From Aliiroseovarius sp. (GTDB lineage Bacteria > Pseudomonadota > Alphaproteobacteria > Rhodobacterales > Rhodobacteraceae), in assembly GCF_030148435.1 (NCBI RefSeq), contig NZ_JASBTN010000068.1:1-41761 (forward strand): DNA of 41,761 nucleotides, given 5' to 3'. The number at the start of each line of letters is the position of its first letter. The stretch's first letter is position 1. This document shows, in pieces, positions 9,210 through 18,954 of this stretch. Both the position numbers and the translations under genes were made by a program. The notes beneath the pieces are model-generated. The model was not told the origin of the DNA. It saw only the letters and a list, made by a program, of their open reading frames with translations, and did no database searches.

Positions 9210-11249
9210 TCAGCGGGTCCAGATCCGGTCGCCGGAAACCTCCCGCGTGGCAACCACCCGCCACCCCGCCTCGGTGGCGTAAATGGCAAGTGGTCCCGTG
9301 ACCGCCAGCGCCTTGCGATCCCAGACAGTGCACCCCGCAGGTGCTTCGGCCTCGCCGGCCAGGATCACCACCGCCCCTTCGGCACAGGCCTGACCGACCC
9401 GGCCCGCTGCACCGCGTCCGCTCAGATGGGCAACCAGTTGACCGTTCAGAACGATGCGCAGGTCGCCCTTTTCCCCATCGAACCCGGCGCGGGCGAAGGC
9501 TTCGGCCTGCTCGACAGGAGCACCGTCATTCTCCAACCAGCTGCGCGCGGCAAACCCTTCGCCACGGGGCTTGTTCAGAACCCGCCCCTCTGCGGTCATC
9601 ACGCCAATCAGCCCGCCGCTGTTCGAAACCAACAGGTCGGGCCGTTCGGACAGGTTCCACAGCACGAAGCCAAGGGCCAACGGGCCGAATCCGATCACCC
9701 GCCCGCGCCCCTGCCAGAGGATCAGAATCAGCCCCCCGAGCGCGATCGCAGGGACCACGCCGGCCATCGGCGTGATCACATGTCCGATGGCGCCCTCCAT
9801 GGATGAGACCTGCGCGGCGACGCCGAGGATCCAGCGAATTGCAGGCTCCATCCCGGCGAGCGGCAGCCAGGCAAGGCCGAACGGGGCCAGCAGCGCGGTG
9901 ATCACCGCAAGCGGCATGACGAAGGCCCCCATCAACGGCACGGACAGCAGGTTGGCAATCAGGCCGAAATGGCTGACCTGGTTGAATTGCGCTGCCGCAA
10001 AGGGCGCGGTGGCCGCCCCTGCCACGACAGAGGAAATCACCACCGCCAGCACCGGTCGTGCCCAGCGGGGAGCCTGCCAGCCCTCCCAGTCGCGCAGCAG
10101 GCCAAATACGGCGACAAGGGCCGTGGTGGCCGAGAAAGACATCTGAAAACCCGGCTCGACCAAAGCCTGCGGGTGCAGGACCAGCACGATCAGCGCGGCC
10201 AGTGCCACGGAACGGATCGACAGGGCGCGCCGGTCGAAGAGCACAGCCGTGAACATGGCGGCCACCATGATGAAAGCGCGTTCGGTCGCGACATTTCCCC
10301 CCGACAGCGCAAGGTAGAAAGCCCCCGCCCCCATCGCCACCAGGGCGGCGATCTTCTTGGTTGGCCAGCGCAGGGCGGCATGGGGCACCGCGGCCAACAG
10401 CAGGCGCAGGGCGGCAAAGACAAACCCGGTCAGAAGACCCATATGCAGCCCGGAAATCGCCAGGAGATGCGCAAGGTTCGACCCGCGAAGGGCTGCGAGT
10501 GTCTCCTGCCCCATGCGCGAACGGTCGCCGGTCATGATCGCGGCGGCGAAGGCTCCGGGCTCTCCGGGCATGGTGGCACGTACCCATGCGGCAATTGACA
10601 TGCGCAGCCGGTGGATGGCCAGCCCCGCGCGCCCCTCGGCGGCGGGCGCTAGCGCCAGCACCGGAACCCGGGTATATCCGACCGCTCCGATCTGGCGAAA
10701 CCAGGCCATGCGCTGGAAATCAAACCCGCCCGGCTCCACCGGGCCTTGCGGGGCGGAAAGATGCGCGGTCATGGCCACCCGCAACCCGGGTTCGGGGGCG
10801 ATCCAGCCCTGTTGACCATGCAGCGAGACCCGCACCCGCCTGGGCGTTTCGGACGGGGGCAGACCATCCAGGCGCACCTGGTCCAGCGTCAGGCGCACAG
10901 CGTCCGATTGCGAGCGGTCGATGATCACCACCCGCCCCTCGACCGCGCCGTAGTACCGAAAGCCCAGCTTGGGCGCGGCAAGGCTTCCCGCCTTTGCCCC
11001 GGCCAGCACCATCCCGCCCGAAATCAGCGCCAACCCCAGGAACACAGGCCCGAGCCCGTGCCAGAAGCGCCAGGCAAGCGCGGCTCCAAGCAACGTGAGC
11101 AACCCGAGCAGGATCCAGCCGCCAAAGGAGGGTTCACTGCGCAGAAGGAAATACCAGCCCACCCCGGTGCCCAGACAGACCGGTGCCCAGGGCAGCAGCC
11201 GTCCGCGGGCCCTGTCGACCCGCGCCTCGAGCCAAGTTCGGGGCGTCAC
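9210..11249 (-). CDS. comEC: ComEC/Rec2 family DNA uptake channel protein
   Basis: A polytopic membrane protein of about 679 residues, of the family that moves single-stranded DNA across the inner membrane in natural transformation. The N-terminal DUF4131 region includes GRVVIIDRSQSDAVRLTL and is followed by the competence domain with LLAISGLHMGLLTGF and many hydrophobic helices. The C-terminal part lacks the metal-binding HxHxDH motif of the beta-lactamase-like domain found in many ComEC proteins, so that domain is reduced or degenerate. GTG 11249 is chosen because AGGAGAGG lies 6 nt upstream. A GTG at 11270 is in frame but less well placed. It is divergent from gltX. Confidence 0.92.
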   Translation of the reverse strand: MTPRTWLEARVDRARGRLLPWAPVCLGTGVGWYFLLRSEPSFGGWILLGLLTLLGAALAWRFWHGLGPVFLGLALISGGMVLAGAKAGSLAAPKLGFRYYGAVEGRVVIIDRSQSDAVRLTLDQVRLDGLPPSETPRRVRVSLHGQQGWIAPEPGLRVAMTAHLSAPQGPVEPGGFDFQRMAWFRQIGAVGYTRVPVLALAPAAEGRAGLAIHRLRMSIAAWVRATMPGEPGAFAAAIMTGDRSRMGQETLAALRGSNLAHLLAISGLHMGLLTGFVFAALRLLLAAVPHAALRWPTKKIAALVAMGAGAFYLALSGGNVATERAFIMVAAMFTAVLFDRRALSIRSVALAALIVLVLHPQALVEPGFQMSFSATTALVAVFGLLRDWEGWQAPRWARPVLAVVISSVVAGAATAPFAAAQFNQVSHFGLIANLLSVPLMGAFVMPLAVITALLAPFGLAWLPLAGMEPAIRWILGVAAQVSSMEGAIGHVITPMAGVVPAIALGGLILILWQGRGRVIGFGPLALGFVLWNLSERPDLLVSNSGGLIGVMTAEGRVLNKPRGEGFAARSWLENDGAPVEQAEAFARAGFDGEKGDLRIVLNGQLVAHLSGRGAAGRVGQACAEGAVVILAGEAEAPAGCTVWDRKALAVTGPLAIYATEAGWRVVATREVSGDRIWTR

Positions 11250-11325
11250 TCTTGTCCTCTCCTCCGTCACGTTCTAGACCACTCCCAACGCTACGCGCAG
11301 CATGGTTTCCAAAAGGTTAACGCAC

Positions 11326-12740
11326 ATGAGCCAGACCCCAAGCCCCCCCCCGGTTGTCACCCGTTTCGCCCCCTCCCCGACGGGCTATCTGCACATTGGC
11401 GGCGCGCGGACCGCGCTGTTCAACTGGCTCTATGCCCGCGGGCGGGGCGGCAAGTTCCTCTTGCGCATCGAAGACACCGACCGCGCGCGCTCGACCCCGC
11501 AGGCCACGGCGGCGATCCTGAAGGGCATGGACTGGCTCGGGCTCGATCATGACGGTGAGGTGGTGAGCCAGTTCGAACGCGCCGACCGCCACGCCGAAGT
11601 GGCCCATGACATGCTGGCCAATGGCCATGCTTACAAGTGTTTCGCCACGCAGGAGGAAATCCAGGCCTTCCGCGAGGCGGCCCGGGCCGAGGGGAAATCG
11701 ACCCTCTACCGCAGCCCCTGGCGCGATGCCGATCCCGCCAGCCACCCGGACGCCCCCTATGTGATCCGCCTGAAGGCGCCGCGCGACGGCGTGACCGAGA
11801 TCCATGACGAGGTGCAGGGCAAAGTCACCATCCGCAACGATCAACTGGATGACATGATCTGCCTGCGCTCGGACGGAACCCCCACCTATATGCTGGCCGT
11901 TGTCGTCGATGACCATGACATGGGCGTGACCCATGTGATCCGGGGCGATGACCACCTGAACAATGCCGCGCGACAGACGCTGGTCTATCAGGCGATGGGC
12001 TGGGCCCTGCCGGTCTGGGCGCATATCCCCCTGATCCATGGCCCAGACGGCAAGAAATTGTCGAAACGCCATGGCGCGTTGGGGGTCGAGGAATACCAGG
12101 CGATGGGCTATCCAGCGCAGGCAATGCGCAATTACCTGGCGCGTCTGGGTTGGTCGCATGGCGATGACGAGGTCTTTACGGACGCCCAGGCGCTGGAGTG
12201 GTTCGACCTGTCGGGAATCGGCAAATCCCCGGCCCGGTTCGACTTCAAGAAGCTCGACAATATATCGGGTCAGCACCTGGCCATGATGGAAGACGCAGCC
12301 GTTCTGGCCGCGATCGAGGGGTTCCTGGCTGCGACCGATCAGCCCGCTTTGCAGTCGCAGCAAAAAGAAACGCTGACTGCAGCAATGTATTGCCTGAAAA
12401 CCGCGGCAAAAACCCTTCCGCAACTCATTGAAAAAGCGCGATTTGCTCTGGTTTCACGCCCGCTTGACCGGGACGAGAAGGCCGACAGGGCCCTGGATGA
12501 TGTATCCCGTAGTATACTGAAAGAATTGACGCCGCAGCTGCAAAATGGTAGCTGGGATCGCGACACGCTGGAGGGGTGCTGAACGGGCTCGCAGAGGCCC
12601 ACGGAACCAAGTTCGGCAAGCTGGCTGCACCGCTGCGTGCCGCGCTTGCAGGACGGGCCGTGACCCCCAGCGTATTCGACATGATGCTGGTCCTCGGGCG
12701 CGAGGAAACGATCGCCCGACTGGAAGACGCATCGAACTGA
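11326..12740 (+). pseudogene. gltX: Glutamyl-tRNA synthetase, frameshifted near 3' end
   Basis: A class I aminoacyl-tRNA synthetase that charges tRNA-Glu. The Rossmann domain starts [23 protein letters not shown] (HIGH-type motif), with [15 protein letters not shown] (KMSKS-type) further on. The first frame stops at 12580-12582 after about 418 residues. The remaining 53 or so residues, including [18 protein letters not shown] and [16 protein letters not shown], are intact in another frame ending at 12740. One extra G in the run 12573-12576 would restore a 471-residue protein of normal length. The loss falls in the anticodon-binding domain. A sequencing error, a true lesion, or slippage rescue are all possible. 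The start 11326 has AAAAGG upstream. Confidence 0.85.
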
Positions 12741-12791
12741 GACACGACCCAGCCCAGCCGGGCCAGGAACAAGGACGAGAAGGGACAAGAC

Positions 12792-14087
<1,296 letters not shown>

Positions 14088-14109
14088 GGCGCCCGACAAC
14101 CGGACCGGA

Positions 14110-14139
14110 AAGCCGCCCCACGGGGCGGCTTTTCTTTTT
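14110..14139 (+). terminator. Rho-independent terminator after gltA
   Basis: A perfect stem AAGCCGCC/GGCGGCTT with a short CCACGG apex, then a T-rich TTTCTTTTT tail. It lies about 22 bp after the gltA stop. Confidence 0.9.
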
Positions 14140-14182
14140 CGGACAGGGGCATGTCCTGCGCTCTGACACCTGTACTCAAATG

Positions 14183-14206
14183 AAAAGGCCCCACCTAAGC
14201 GGGGCC
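14183..14206 (-). terminator. Rho-independent terminator after the PaaG-like gene
   Basis: Read on the minus strand: stem GGCCCC/GGGGCC with an 8-nt loop, followed by TTTT. It lies just past the minus-strand enoyl-CoA hydratase gene and faces the gltA terminator. Confidence 0.75.
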
Positions 14207-14228
14207 CTATACATGTCTGCCTGCGAAG

Positions 14229-15005
14229 TCAGCGCCCTTCGAAACTCGGGCTCCGCTTTTCCAGAAACGCCATGACCCCTTCCGAGAAATCGTGAGATTT
14301 TCCGCATTCGCCCTGGGAATGCGCCTCCAGCGCCAGTTGGTCCTCGAGCGTATTGTCCAGCGAGGCACGGATCGCCTCGCGGATGCGGCGGAAGGCAAGC
14401 GTCGGGCCCTTGGCAAGGTAGTCGGCCCGGGCGTGCCAGTTGGCCTCAAAATCCTCGTCCGCCACGGCCTCCCAGATCAGCCCCCAGTCGGCGGCCTGCC
14501 GCGCTGTGATCTTTTCGGCAAACAGCGCCGCCCCCATGGCCTTGGCGAAGCCCATGGTGCGCGGCATCCAATAGGTGCCGCCGGCGTCGGGAATCAGGCC
14601 GATCTTGGCAAAGGCCTGCATGAAATAGGCGCTCTCCTTCGCGATCACCACATCTGCGGCCAGCGCGATGTTCGCCCCGGCGCCCGCGGTCGGGCCATTT
14701 ACCGCGGCAATGATCGGGATCGGGCTTTGATAGATCGCGTCCAGGATCGGCTGGTATTCATCGCGCAGGGTGCGTTCCAGGTCAACATCGGCGGCATTGG
14801 CGCGGTCGCCAAGGTCCTGCCCGGAACAGAAGGCTTTCCCTTCGCCGGTCATGACCAGGGCACGGGCCTCTTCGCCCGCCGCCTTGACCGCATGGGCGAT
14901 TTCGGCGCACATCTGTGTGTTCAGCGCATTGTACTTGTCGGGGCGGTTGAAAGTCAGTACCGCCAGCCCCTCGGTGATTTCGAGGCGAATCGTTTCGTAG
15001 TCCAT
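14229..15005 (-). CDS. Enoyl-CoA hydratase/isomerase, PaaG-like
   Basis: A 258-residue crotonase-superfamily protein. Oxyanion-hole segments are AFCSGQDLGDRA and GPTAGAGANIALAADVVI. The block KIGLIPDAGGTYWMPR contains the Asp typical of PaaG, the ring-1,2-epoxyphenylacetyl-CoA isomerase, rather than the Glu pair of classical hydratases. A role in phenylacetate or related acyl-CoA breakdown is likely but not proven, as no other paa gene is in the window. GGGAGG lies 5 nt before the ATG. A TetR-type palindrome sits about 30 bp upstream and a terminator follows the gene, so it appears to be a single-gene unit. Confidence 0.88.
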   Translation of the reverse strand: MDYETIRLEITEGLAVLTFNRPDKYNALNTQMCAEIAHAVKAAGEEARALVMTGEGKAFCSGQDLGDRANAADVDLERTLRDEYQPILDAIYQSPIPIIAAVNGPTAGAGANIALAADVVIAKESAYFMQAFAKIGLIPDAGGTYWMPRTMGFAKAMGAALFAEKITARQAADWGLIWEAVADEDFEANWHARADYLAKGPTLAFRRIREAIRASLDNTLEDQLALEAHSQGECGKSHDFSEGVMAFLEKRSPSFEGR

Positions 15006-15032
15006 CGGGTCCTCCCAAATTCCGCACCAGTA

Positions 15033-15054
15033 TAACCGACCGTACGGACGGTTA
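15033..15054. promoter_or_regulatory. TetR-type operator upstream of PaaG-like gene
   Basis: A 22-bp near-perfect palindrome with half-sites TAACCGACCGT and ACGGACGGTTA. Only one symmetric pair fails to match. The ACCG...CGGT form and spacing suit TetR-family repressors, which often control CoA-ester catabolism. It lies 28 bp upstream of the start codon. No regulator gene is in the window. Confidence 0.65.
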
Positions 15055-15176
15055 AACCGGAACGCAGCGTTCTTTTGCGGTCTATTGGGTGCAGATGGGG
15101 GCGAAGGCGGAGGTGGACGGCGGTTCCAGCCCCTAGCCGCCCCAAAGGTTGAGCCGCGCCGGTCCCAAGGCCCGCG

Positions 15177-15638
15177 TCAGTCCTTCATCAATTCGTCCAG
15201 CCGGGCCTGTTCGCCCGCCGACAGGGCCCGGGCGGGTTCGGCCGCATTCGAGCGCCGACGAAGATAGGCGAGACCCGTCAGGGCGGCCAGAATGAACAGC
15301 ACCGGCCCGGTGGCCCAGAGCAGCTTGTTCGCCCCTTCGGTCGTTGGCTTCATCAGCACGTATTCGCCGTAGCGCTCGACCACGAAATCCAGCACTTCCT
15401 GGTTGGTGTCCCCCTTGACCAGACGTTCACGCACCAGCAGGCGCAGGTCGCGGGCAATGGCGGCGTTGCTCTCGTCAATGTTTTCACCACGGCAGACCAC
15501 GCAACGCAGCCCCTGCCCAAGCTCGCGGGCGCGCTGTTCCAGCACAGGGTCGTCCAGAACCTCGTCCGGATTTACCGCCAACGCCGGGCTGGCCAGCAGG
15601 ACCAGGATCAGGCCCAGGGATGTCAAAACGCGTTTCAT
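15177..15638 (-). CDS. ccmH: Cytochrome c-type biogenesis protein CcmH
   Basis: A 153-residue thiol-redox protein of system I cytochrome c maturation, which acts on apocytochrome c in the periplasm. It has a signal peptide (KRVLTSLGLILVLLASPALA), then the motif LRCVVCR with Cys46 and Cys49. A C-terminal membrane helix spans about residues 104-124, with a short charged tail. Family members usually read LRCxxCQ; Arg follows the second Cys here. Its ATG overlaps the ccmF stop (ATGA), so the two are coupled. Confidence 0.95.
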   Translation of the reverse strand: MKRVLTSLGLILVLLASPALAVNPDEVLDDPVLEQRARELGQGLRCVVCRGENIDESNAAIARDLRLLVRERLVKGDTNQEVLDFVVERYGEYVLMKPTTEGANKLLWATGPVLFILAALTGLAYLRRRSNAAEPARALSAGEQARLDELMKD

Positions 15639-17608
15639 TCGGCGGGCACTCCCTGCATCGGGGCCTTGGCGCCGCCGACGGCGACACGGTAGCGGCGGTC
15701 GGACAGGCTGAAAAGCCCACCCAGCGCCATGAGGATGCAGCCAGCCCAGATCCAGCCTGTCAGAGGCTTGATGAAGGTGCGCACGGCAAAGCCGCCACCT
15801 TCCTGCGGATCACCGATCACCAGGTAGATGTCACGCCAGATCCCGTTCGAGATTGCGGCTTCCGTGGTCGGCATAGCCTGCACCGGGTAGAAACGCTTTT
15901 CCGGCGACAGACGGGTCACATGAACCCCGGTGCGCGTCACCAGTATGTCGGCCTTGGTCGAGATGTAGTTTGGCCCCTGTTCCTCGTAGACACGTTCCAG
16001 CGTGACGTCGTAGCCGGCCACCTGGTAGGTCTGGCCGACATTGGCCACGCGGATGTCCTCGACCTGCCAGGCCATCAACCCCGACACTCCGATGAAGGTT
16101 ATACCCACGCCTACGTGGGCAATGGTCTTGCCCCAGTCGGCCCGTGGCAGGCGGCTCAGGCGCGAGAGACGGCTGGCGAGATTGCCGCGCCCGGTGCGGC
16201 TCATCTGGTCGATCATGGCGCCGATCACCAGCCAGGTGCCAAGCGCCAGGCCAATCGGCGCAAGGGCGGACTTCTGGCTCTGAATGGCCCAGACCAGCGC
16301 GCCCACGGCCACGGCCAGGGTCATCGCCGGAACAAGCGATTTGACCACCCGCTTCAGCCTGGCGCGTTTCCAGGGCAGCATGGCCCCGATCGGGAGGATC
16401 AGCGCCAGCACCACCATGAATGGGGTAAAGGCGGCCTCGAAGAAAGGTGCGCCGACGGACAGTTTGCGGCCCCAGAAGGCCTCGGCCACCAGTGGCCAGA
16501 TCGTGCCAACAAAAACCACGATCGACGACACAGCCAGCAGGATGTTGTTGAACACCAGCGCGCTTTCCCGGCTGATCATGCCAAAGACCCCCTTTGCCTC
16601 CATCGTGTTGGCGCGGGCGGCAAACAGGGTCAGAGCACCGCCGATAAAGACCGCGAGGATGGCCAGGATGAACACGCCGCGTTCGGGGTCGGAGGCGAAG
16701 GCATGGACCGAGGTGATCACGCCCGATCGCACCAGGAAGGCGCCGATCAGCGAGAAACCGAAGGCGAGGATCGCCAGCAGGATGGTCCAGCTCTTCAGGC
16801 TCTCGCGCTTCTCGACCACGATGGCGGAATGCAGCAGCGCGGCGGCAAAGAGCCAGGGCATGAAAGAGGAGTTTTCTACCGGGTCCCAGAACCAGAACCC
16901 ACCCCAGCCAAGCTCGTAATAGGCCCACCACGATCCCACGCCGATGCCGATGGTCAGGTTGATCCAGGCCGCCAGGGTCCAGGGGCGCACCCAGCGCCCC
17001 CAAGCGGCGTCGATGCGACCTTCGATCAGCGCAGCCACGGCGAAGGAGAAGGTCATCGAAAGCCCGACATAGCCCACGTAGAGGAATGGCGGGTGGAAGG
17101 CGAGGCCCGGATCCTGCAGCAGCGGGTTCAGGTCCTGCCCGTCAAACGGCGGCGTGGTCAGGCGAATGAACGGGTTCGAGGTGAACAGGATGAAACCCAG
17201 GAAAGCGACGCCAATCGCGCTCTGCACCGCCAGCACGCGGGCCTTCAGCCGCGGCGGAAGCCCGCCTCCGAACCAGGCGGCCATGGCGCCGAACAGCGCC
17301 ACGATCAGCACCCACAGAAGCATCGAACCCTCGTGGTTGCCCCAGACGCCCGTCACCTTGTAGAGCATCGGCTTGGCGCTGTGGGAGTTCAGCGTGACGA
17401 CCTGAAGCGAGAAGTCGGAGGTCACAAAAGCATAGGTCAGCGCCCCGAAGGAAAAGGTGATCAGCAGGAATTGCACTGTCGCGGCGGGCACCGCCACCGC
17501 CATCCAGTTGGTCCATCCCTTATGTGCCCCTACCAGGGGGACGATGGTCTGGACGATAGCCACGCCCAAAGCCAGAATCAGTGCAAAGTGGCCAAGTTCG
17601 GCAATCAT
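15635..17608 (-). CDS. ccmF: Heme lyase subunit CcmF
   Basis: A 657-residue multi-span membrane protein that with CcmH attaches heme to apocytochrome c. The tryptophan-rich heme-handling segment WGGFWFWDPVENSSFMPWL is present, as are GVWGNHEGSMLLWVLI and a periplasmic domain near the C-terminus. The start MIAELGHFALILAL at 17608 matches the family; the frame is open further upstream but that stretch is not family-like. It lies downstream of the lysis cassette and overlaps ccmH, while ccmE lies on the far side of the cassette. Confidence 0.96.
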   Translation of the reverse strand: MIAELGHFALILALGVAIVQTIVPLVGAHKGWTNWMAVAVPAATVQFLLITFSFGALTYAFVTSDFSLQVVTLNSHSAKPMLYKVTGVWGNHEGSMLLWVLIVALFGAMAAWFGGGLPPRLKARVLAVQSAIGVAFLGFILFTSNPFIRLTTPPFDGQDLNPLLQDPGLAFHPPFLYVGYVGLSMTFSFAVAALIEGRIDAAWGRWVRPWTLAAWINLTIGIGVGSWWAYYELGWGGFWFWDPVENSSFMPWLFAAALLHSAIVVEKRESLKSWTILLAILAFGFSLIGAFLVRSGVITSVHAFASDPERGVFILAILAVFIGGALTLFAARANTMEAKGVFGMISRESALVFNNILLAVSSIVVFVGTIWPLVAEAFWGRKLSVGAPFFEAAFTPFMVVLALILPIGAMLPWKRARLKRVVKSLVPAMTLAVAVGALVWAIQSQKSALAPIGLALGTWLVIGAMIDQMSRTGRGNLASRLSRLSRLPRADWGKTIAHVGVGITFIGVSGLMAWQVEDIRVANVGQTYQVAGYDVTLERVYEEQGPNYISTKADILVTRTGVHVTRLSPEKRFYPVQAMPTTEAAISNGIWRDIYLVIGDPQEGGGFAVRTFIKPLTGWIWAGCILMALGGLFSLSDRRYRVAVGGAKAPMQGVPAE

Positions 17609-17696
17609 GTTCGCGCTCACGTTCCGTGTTTCTGGCGCAACCATACGACAAGCGCGCCCCAAGGCCAATGGGGCGCGCTCTAATGTCACGGGATAT

Positions 17697-18119
17697 TCAG
17701 AGCACGAAATAGATCGCGGCGGACAGGGTCACGGCACCCAGGATCGGCAGCAGAAACGCGGCGCCGTGCCAGCCGAAGGAGCGGTGAATCACGCTGAAAT
17801 GCAGAACCGCGCCAACAAAGTAGAAACTGAGGAAATTGAACAGGATCGGACTGTCCACGGCCCAGAGCGGGTGATCCAGAACCGCGTAGAGCCACCACCA
17901 GCCCATCACCAGACCGGCACCCGACCAGCTGTAGGCCATGCCCAGAGCCAGGGGTGTCGCACGCTGCACATAAAGCCACAGGAAGGTGGCGGAAATCATC
18001 ATGCACATCATTGTGATCGCGCCATATCCGATCTGGTAAACCACCTGGTAGCCGGCGACCTTGTAGCCGGCCTGAAGCACCAGGATCAGGATCACGGCGA
18101 GTGCGAATGCCTGTTTCAT
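17697..18119 (-). CDS. Small polytopic membrane protein of the lysis cassette
   Basis: A 140-residue very hydrophobic protein with about five predicted membrane segments: residues 4-20, 26-48, 54-76, 88-107 and 116-139. The segments are Trp- and Tyr-rich, for example GAGLVMGWWWLYAVLDHPLW. No family is recognised. AGGAGG lies about 10 nt before the ATG at 18119, inside the end of the 44-residue gene, and the ATG overlaps that gene's stop. Position suggests it is co-expressed with the holin and endolysin and may assist membrane disruption, but a link to the following ccmF gene is equally possible. Function unknown. Confidence 0.8.
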   Translation of the reverse strand: MKQAFALAVILILVLQAGYKVAGYQVVYQIGYGAITMMCMMISATFLWLYVQRATPLALGMAYSWSGAGLVMGWWWLYAVLDHPLWAVDSPILFNFLSFYFVGAVLHFSVIHRSFGWHGAAFLLPILGAVTLSAAIYFVL

Positions 18120-18250
18120 CTCTGCAAGACCTCCTTGACGGCGGCGTCCAATGCGGCGGCCGCTTCTTTGTTGCGGTCCAGCGCAGATTGCAGCCTGGCC
18201 CCACGGGCCATGCGCCGAAACCATTTGAAAAGCTTTGTAAAAACACCCAT
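18116..18250 (-). CDS. 44-residue basic amphipathic small protein
   Basis: A small gene of 45 codons. The protein starts MGVFTKLFKWFRRMARGARL, a cationic amphipathic helix, and continues with an Ala/Glu-rich helix ending KEVLQR. Support is strong for its size: GGGAGG lies 5 nt before the ATG, it begins 1 bp after the preceding stop, and its stop overlaps the next ATG (ATGA). No homology is recognised. The cationic N-terminal helix could bind the inner membrane, which is suggestive beside a holin, but no function is claimed. Confidence 0.7.
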   Translation of the reverse strand: MGVFTKLFKWFRRMARGARLQSALDRNKEAAAALDAAVKEVLQR

Positions 18251-18251
18251 C

Positions 18252-18437
18252 TCAGCCTCCCTTTCCAGGCAGGCGTTCGCGGATGATCGTGGTGATCTCG
18301 ATCAGGATGGAACTGTTCTTGTCCAGCACCGCGCGGGTCGCCTGATCCTTCTGCAGGTCGCGATAGAGAAGATAGAAGACCAGCGTGACCCAGGGGCCGT
18401 ACTCGGCCACCAGCTTGAGGATGACGTCACTTCCCAT
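18252..18437 (-). CDS. 61-residue one-TM protein, BhlA/UviB holin-like
   Basis: One N-terminal membrane segment (YGPWVTLVFYLLYRD) followed by a charged helix (LQKDQATRAVLDKNSSILIE). This layout resembles the small BhlA/UviB holin-like proteins, a similarity judged by eye only. The ATG at 18437 has GGAG 8 nt upstream. It overlaps the end of the holin gene by 11 bp and the next gene starts 1 bp after its stop. A role as a second holin or a holin regulator is inferred. Confidence 0.75.
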   Translation of the reverse strand: MGSDVILKLVAEYGPWVTLVFYLLYRDLQKDQATRAVLDKNSSILIEITTIIRERLPGKGG

Positions 18438-18954
18438 CGCGCGCACTCCAGTCGTCCAGAGCAGGGTTCTCCTCGCGCCCTGCCCCGGTCTCCAGCGCCG
18501 CGAGGACCCGCAGGTTCTGCGTCACTTGTCCCGCGCGGGCCATGGTCTCGGTCAGCGAGCGCTGGAATGCCTGCCCCTTGGCCTGATGACGGGCGCCGAA
18601 ATAGAAGCTGACGATCGCGCCCATCAGCCACCACAGCGGCTCCGGCACGAGGGCGATGCCCTGCATGCGGGCGGCAAACCATATCGGGTCGGCCATGGCC
18701 GCGATGAAAAGCCCCAGTGTGCCAAGGGCCAAGGCCGGGCGCGGCACGCGATTCAGCGCATCCATGAACCGGTCAAAGAGCCCCTGGCGCGGCAGCACGA
18801 ATTCCTGCGTGAACTGTTCCAAGGCGGCAGCGCGAAAAGCTGCGTCCCGTGCGCCTGCGGCCTCGCGGTTCTCCAGAAAGACCTCGGCGGTCTCGCGCAC
18901 CACGTTGCGGCCGCTGCCGAAGAGCAGGGCCAGAATCCCCTCGATCAACCCCAT
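18427..18954 (-). CDS. Holin of the gene transfer agent type (3-TM family)
   Basis: A 175-residue protein fitting the 'holin of 3TMs, for gene-transfer release' family. Hydrophobic segments lie at about residues 3-13, 74-95 and 105-120, with long hydrophilic stretches between and after. Holins permeabilise the inner membrane so that the endolysin reaches the peptidoglycan. In Rhodobacter capsulatus an endolysin/holin pair outside the structural GTA cluster releases the particles. The pair here is arranged in the same way, with holin directly after endolysin and overlapping it by 10 bp. No capsid or tail genes are in the window. Confidence 0.88.
   Translation of the reverse strand: MGLIEGILALLFGSGRNVVRETAEVFLENREAAGARDAAFRAAALEQFTQEFVLPRQGLFDRFMDALNRVPRPALALGTLGLFIAAMADPIWFAARMQGIALVPEPLWWLMGAIVSFYFGARHQAKGQAFQRSLTETMARAGQVTQNLRVLAALETGAGREENPALDDWSARDGK

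Noticed and set aside
15620-17683. An open frame of 687 codons on the plus strand
   Set aside because: Antisense shadow of ccmF, with His/Gln/Gly-rich sequence typical of a wrong frame.
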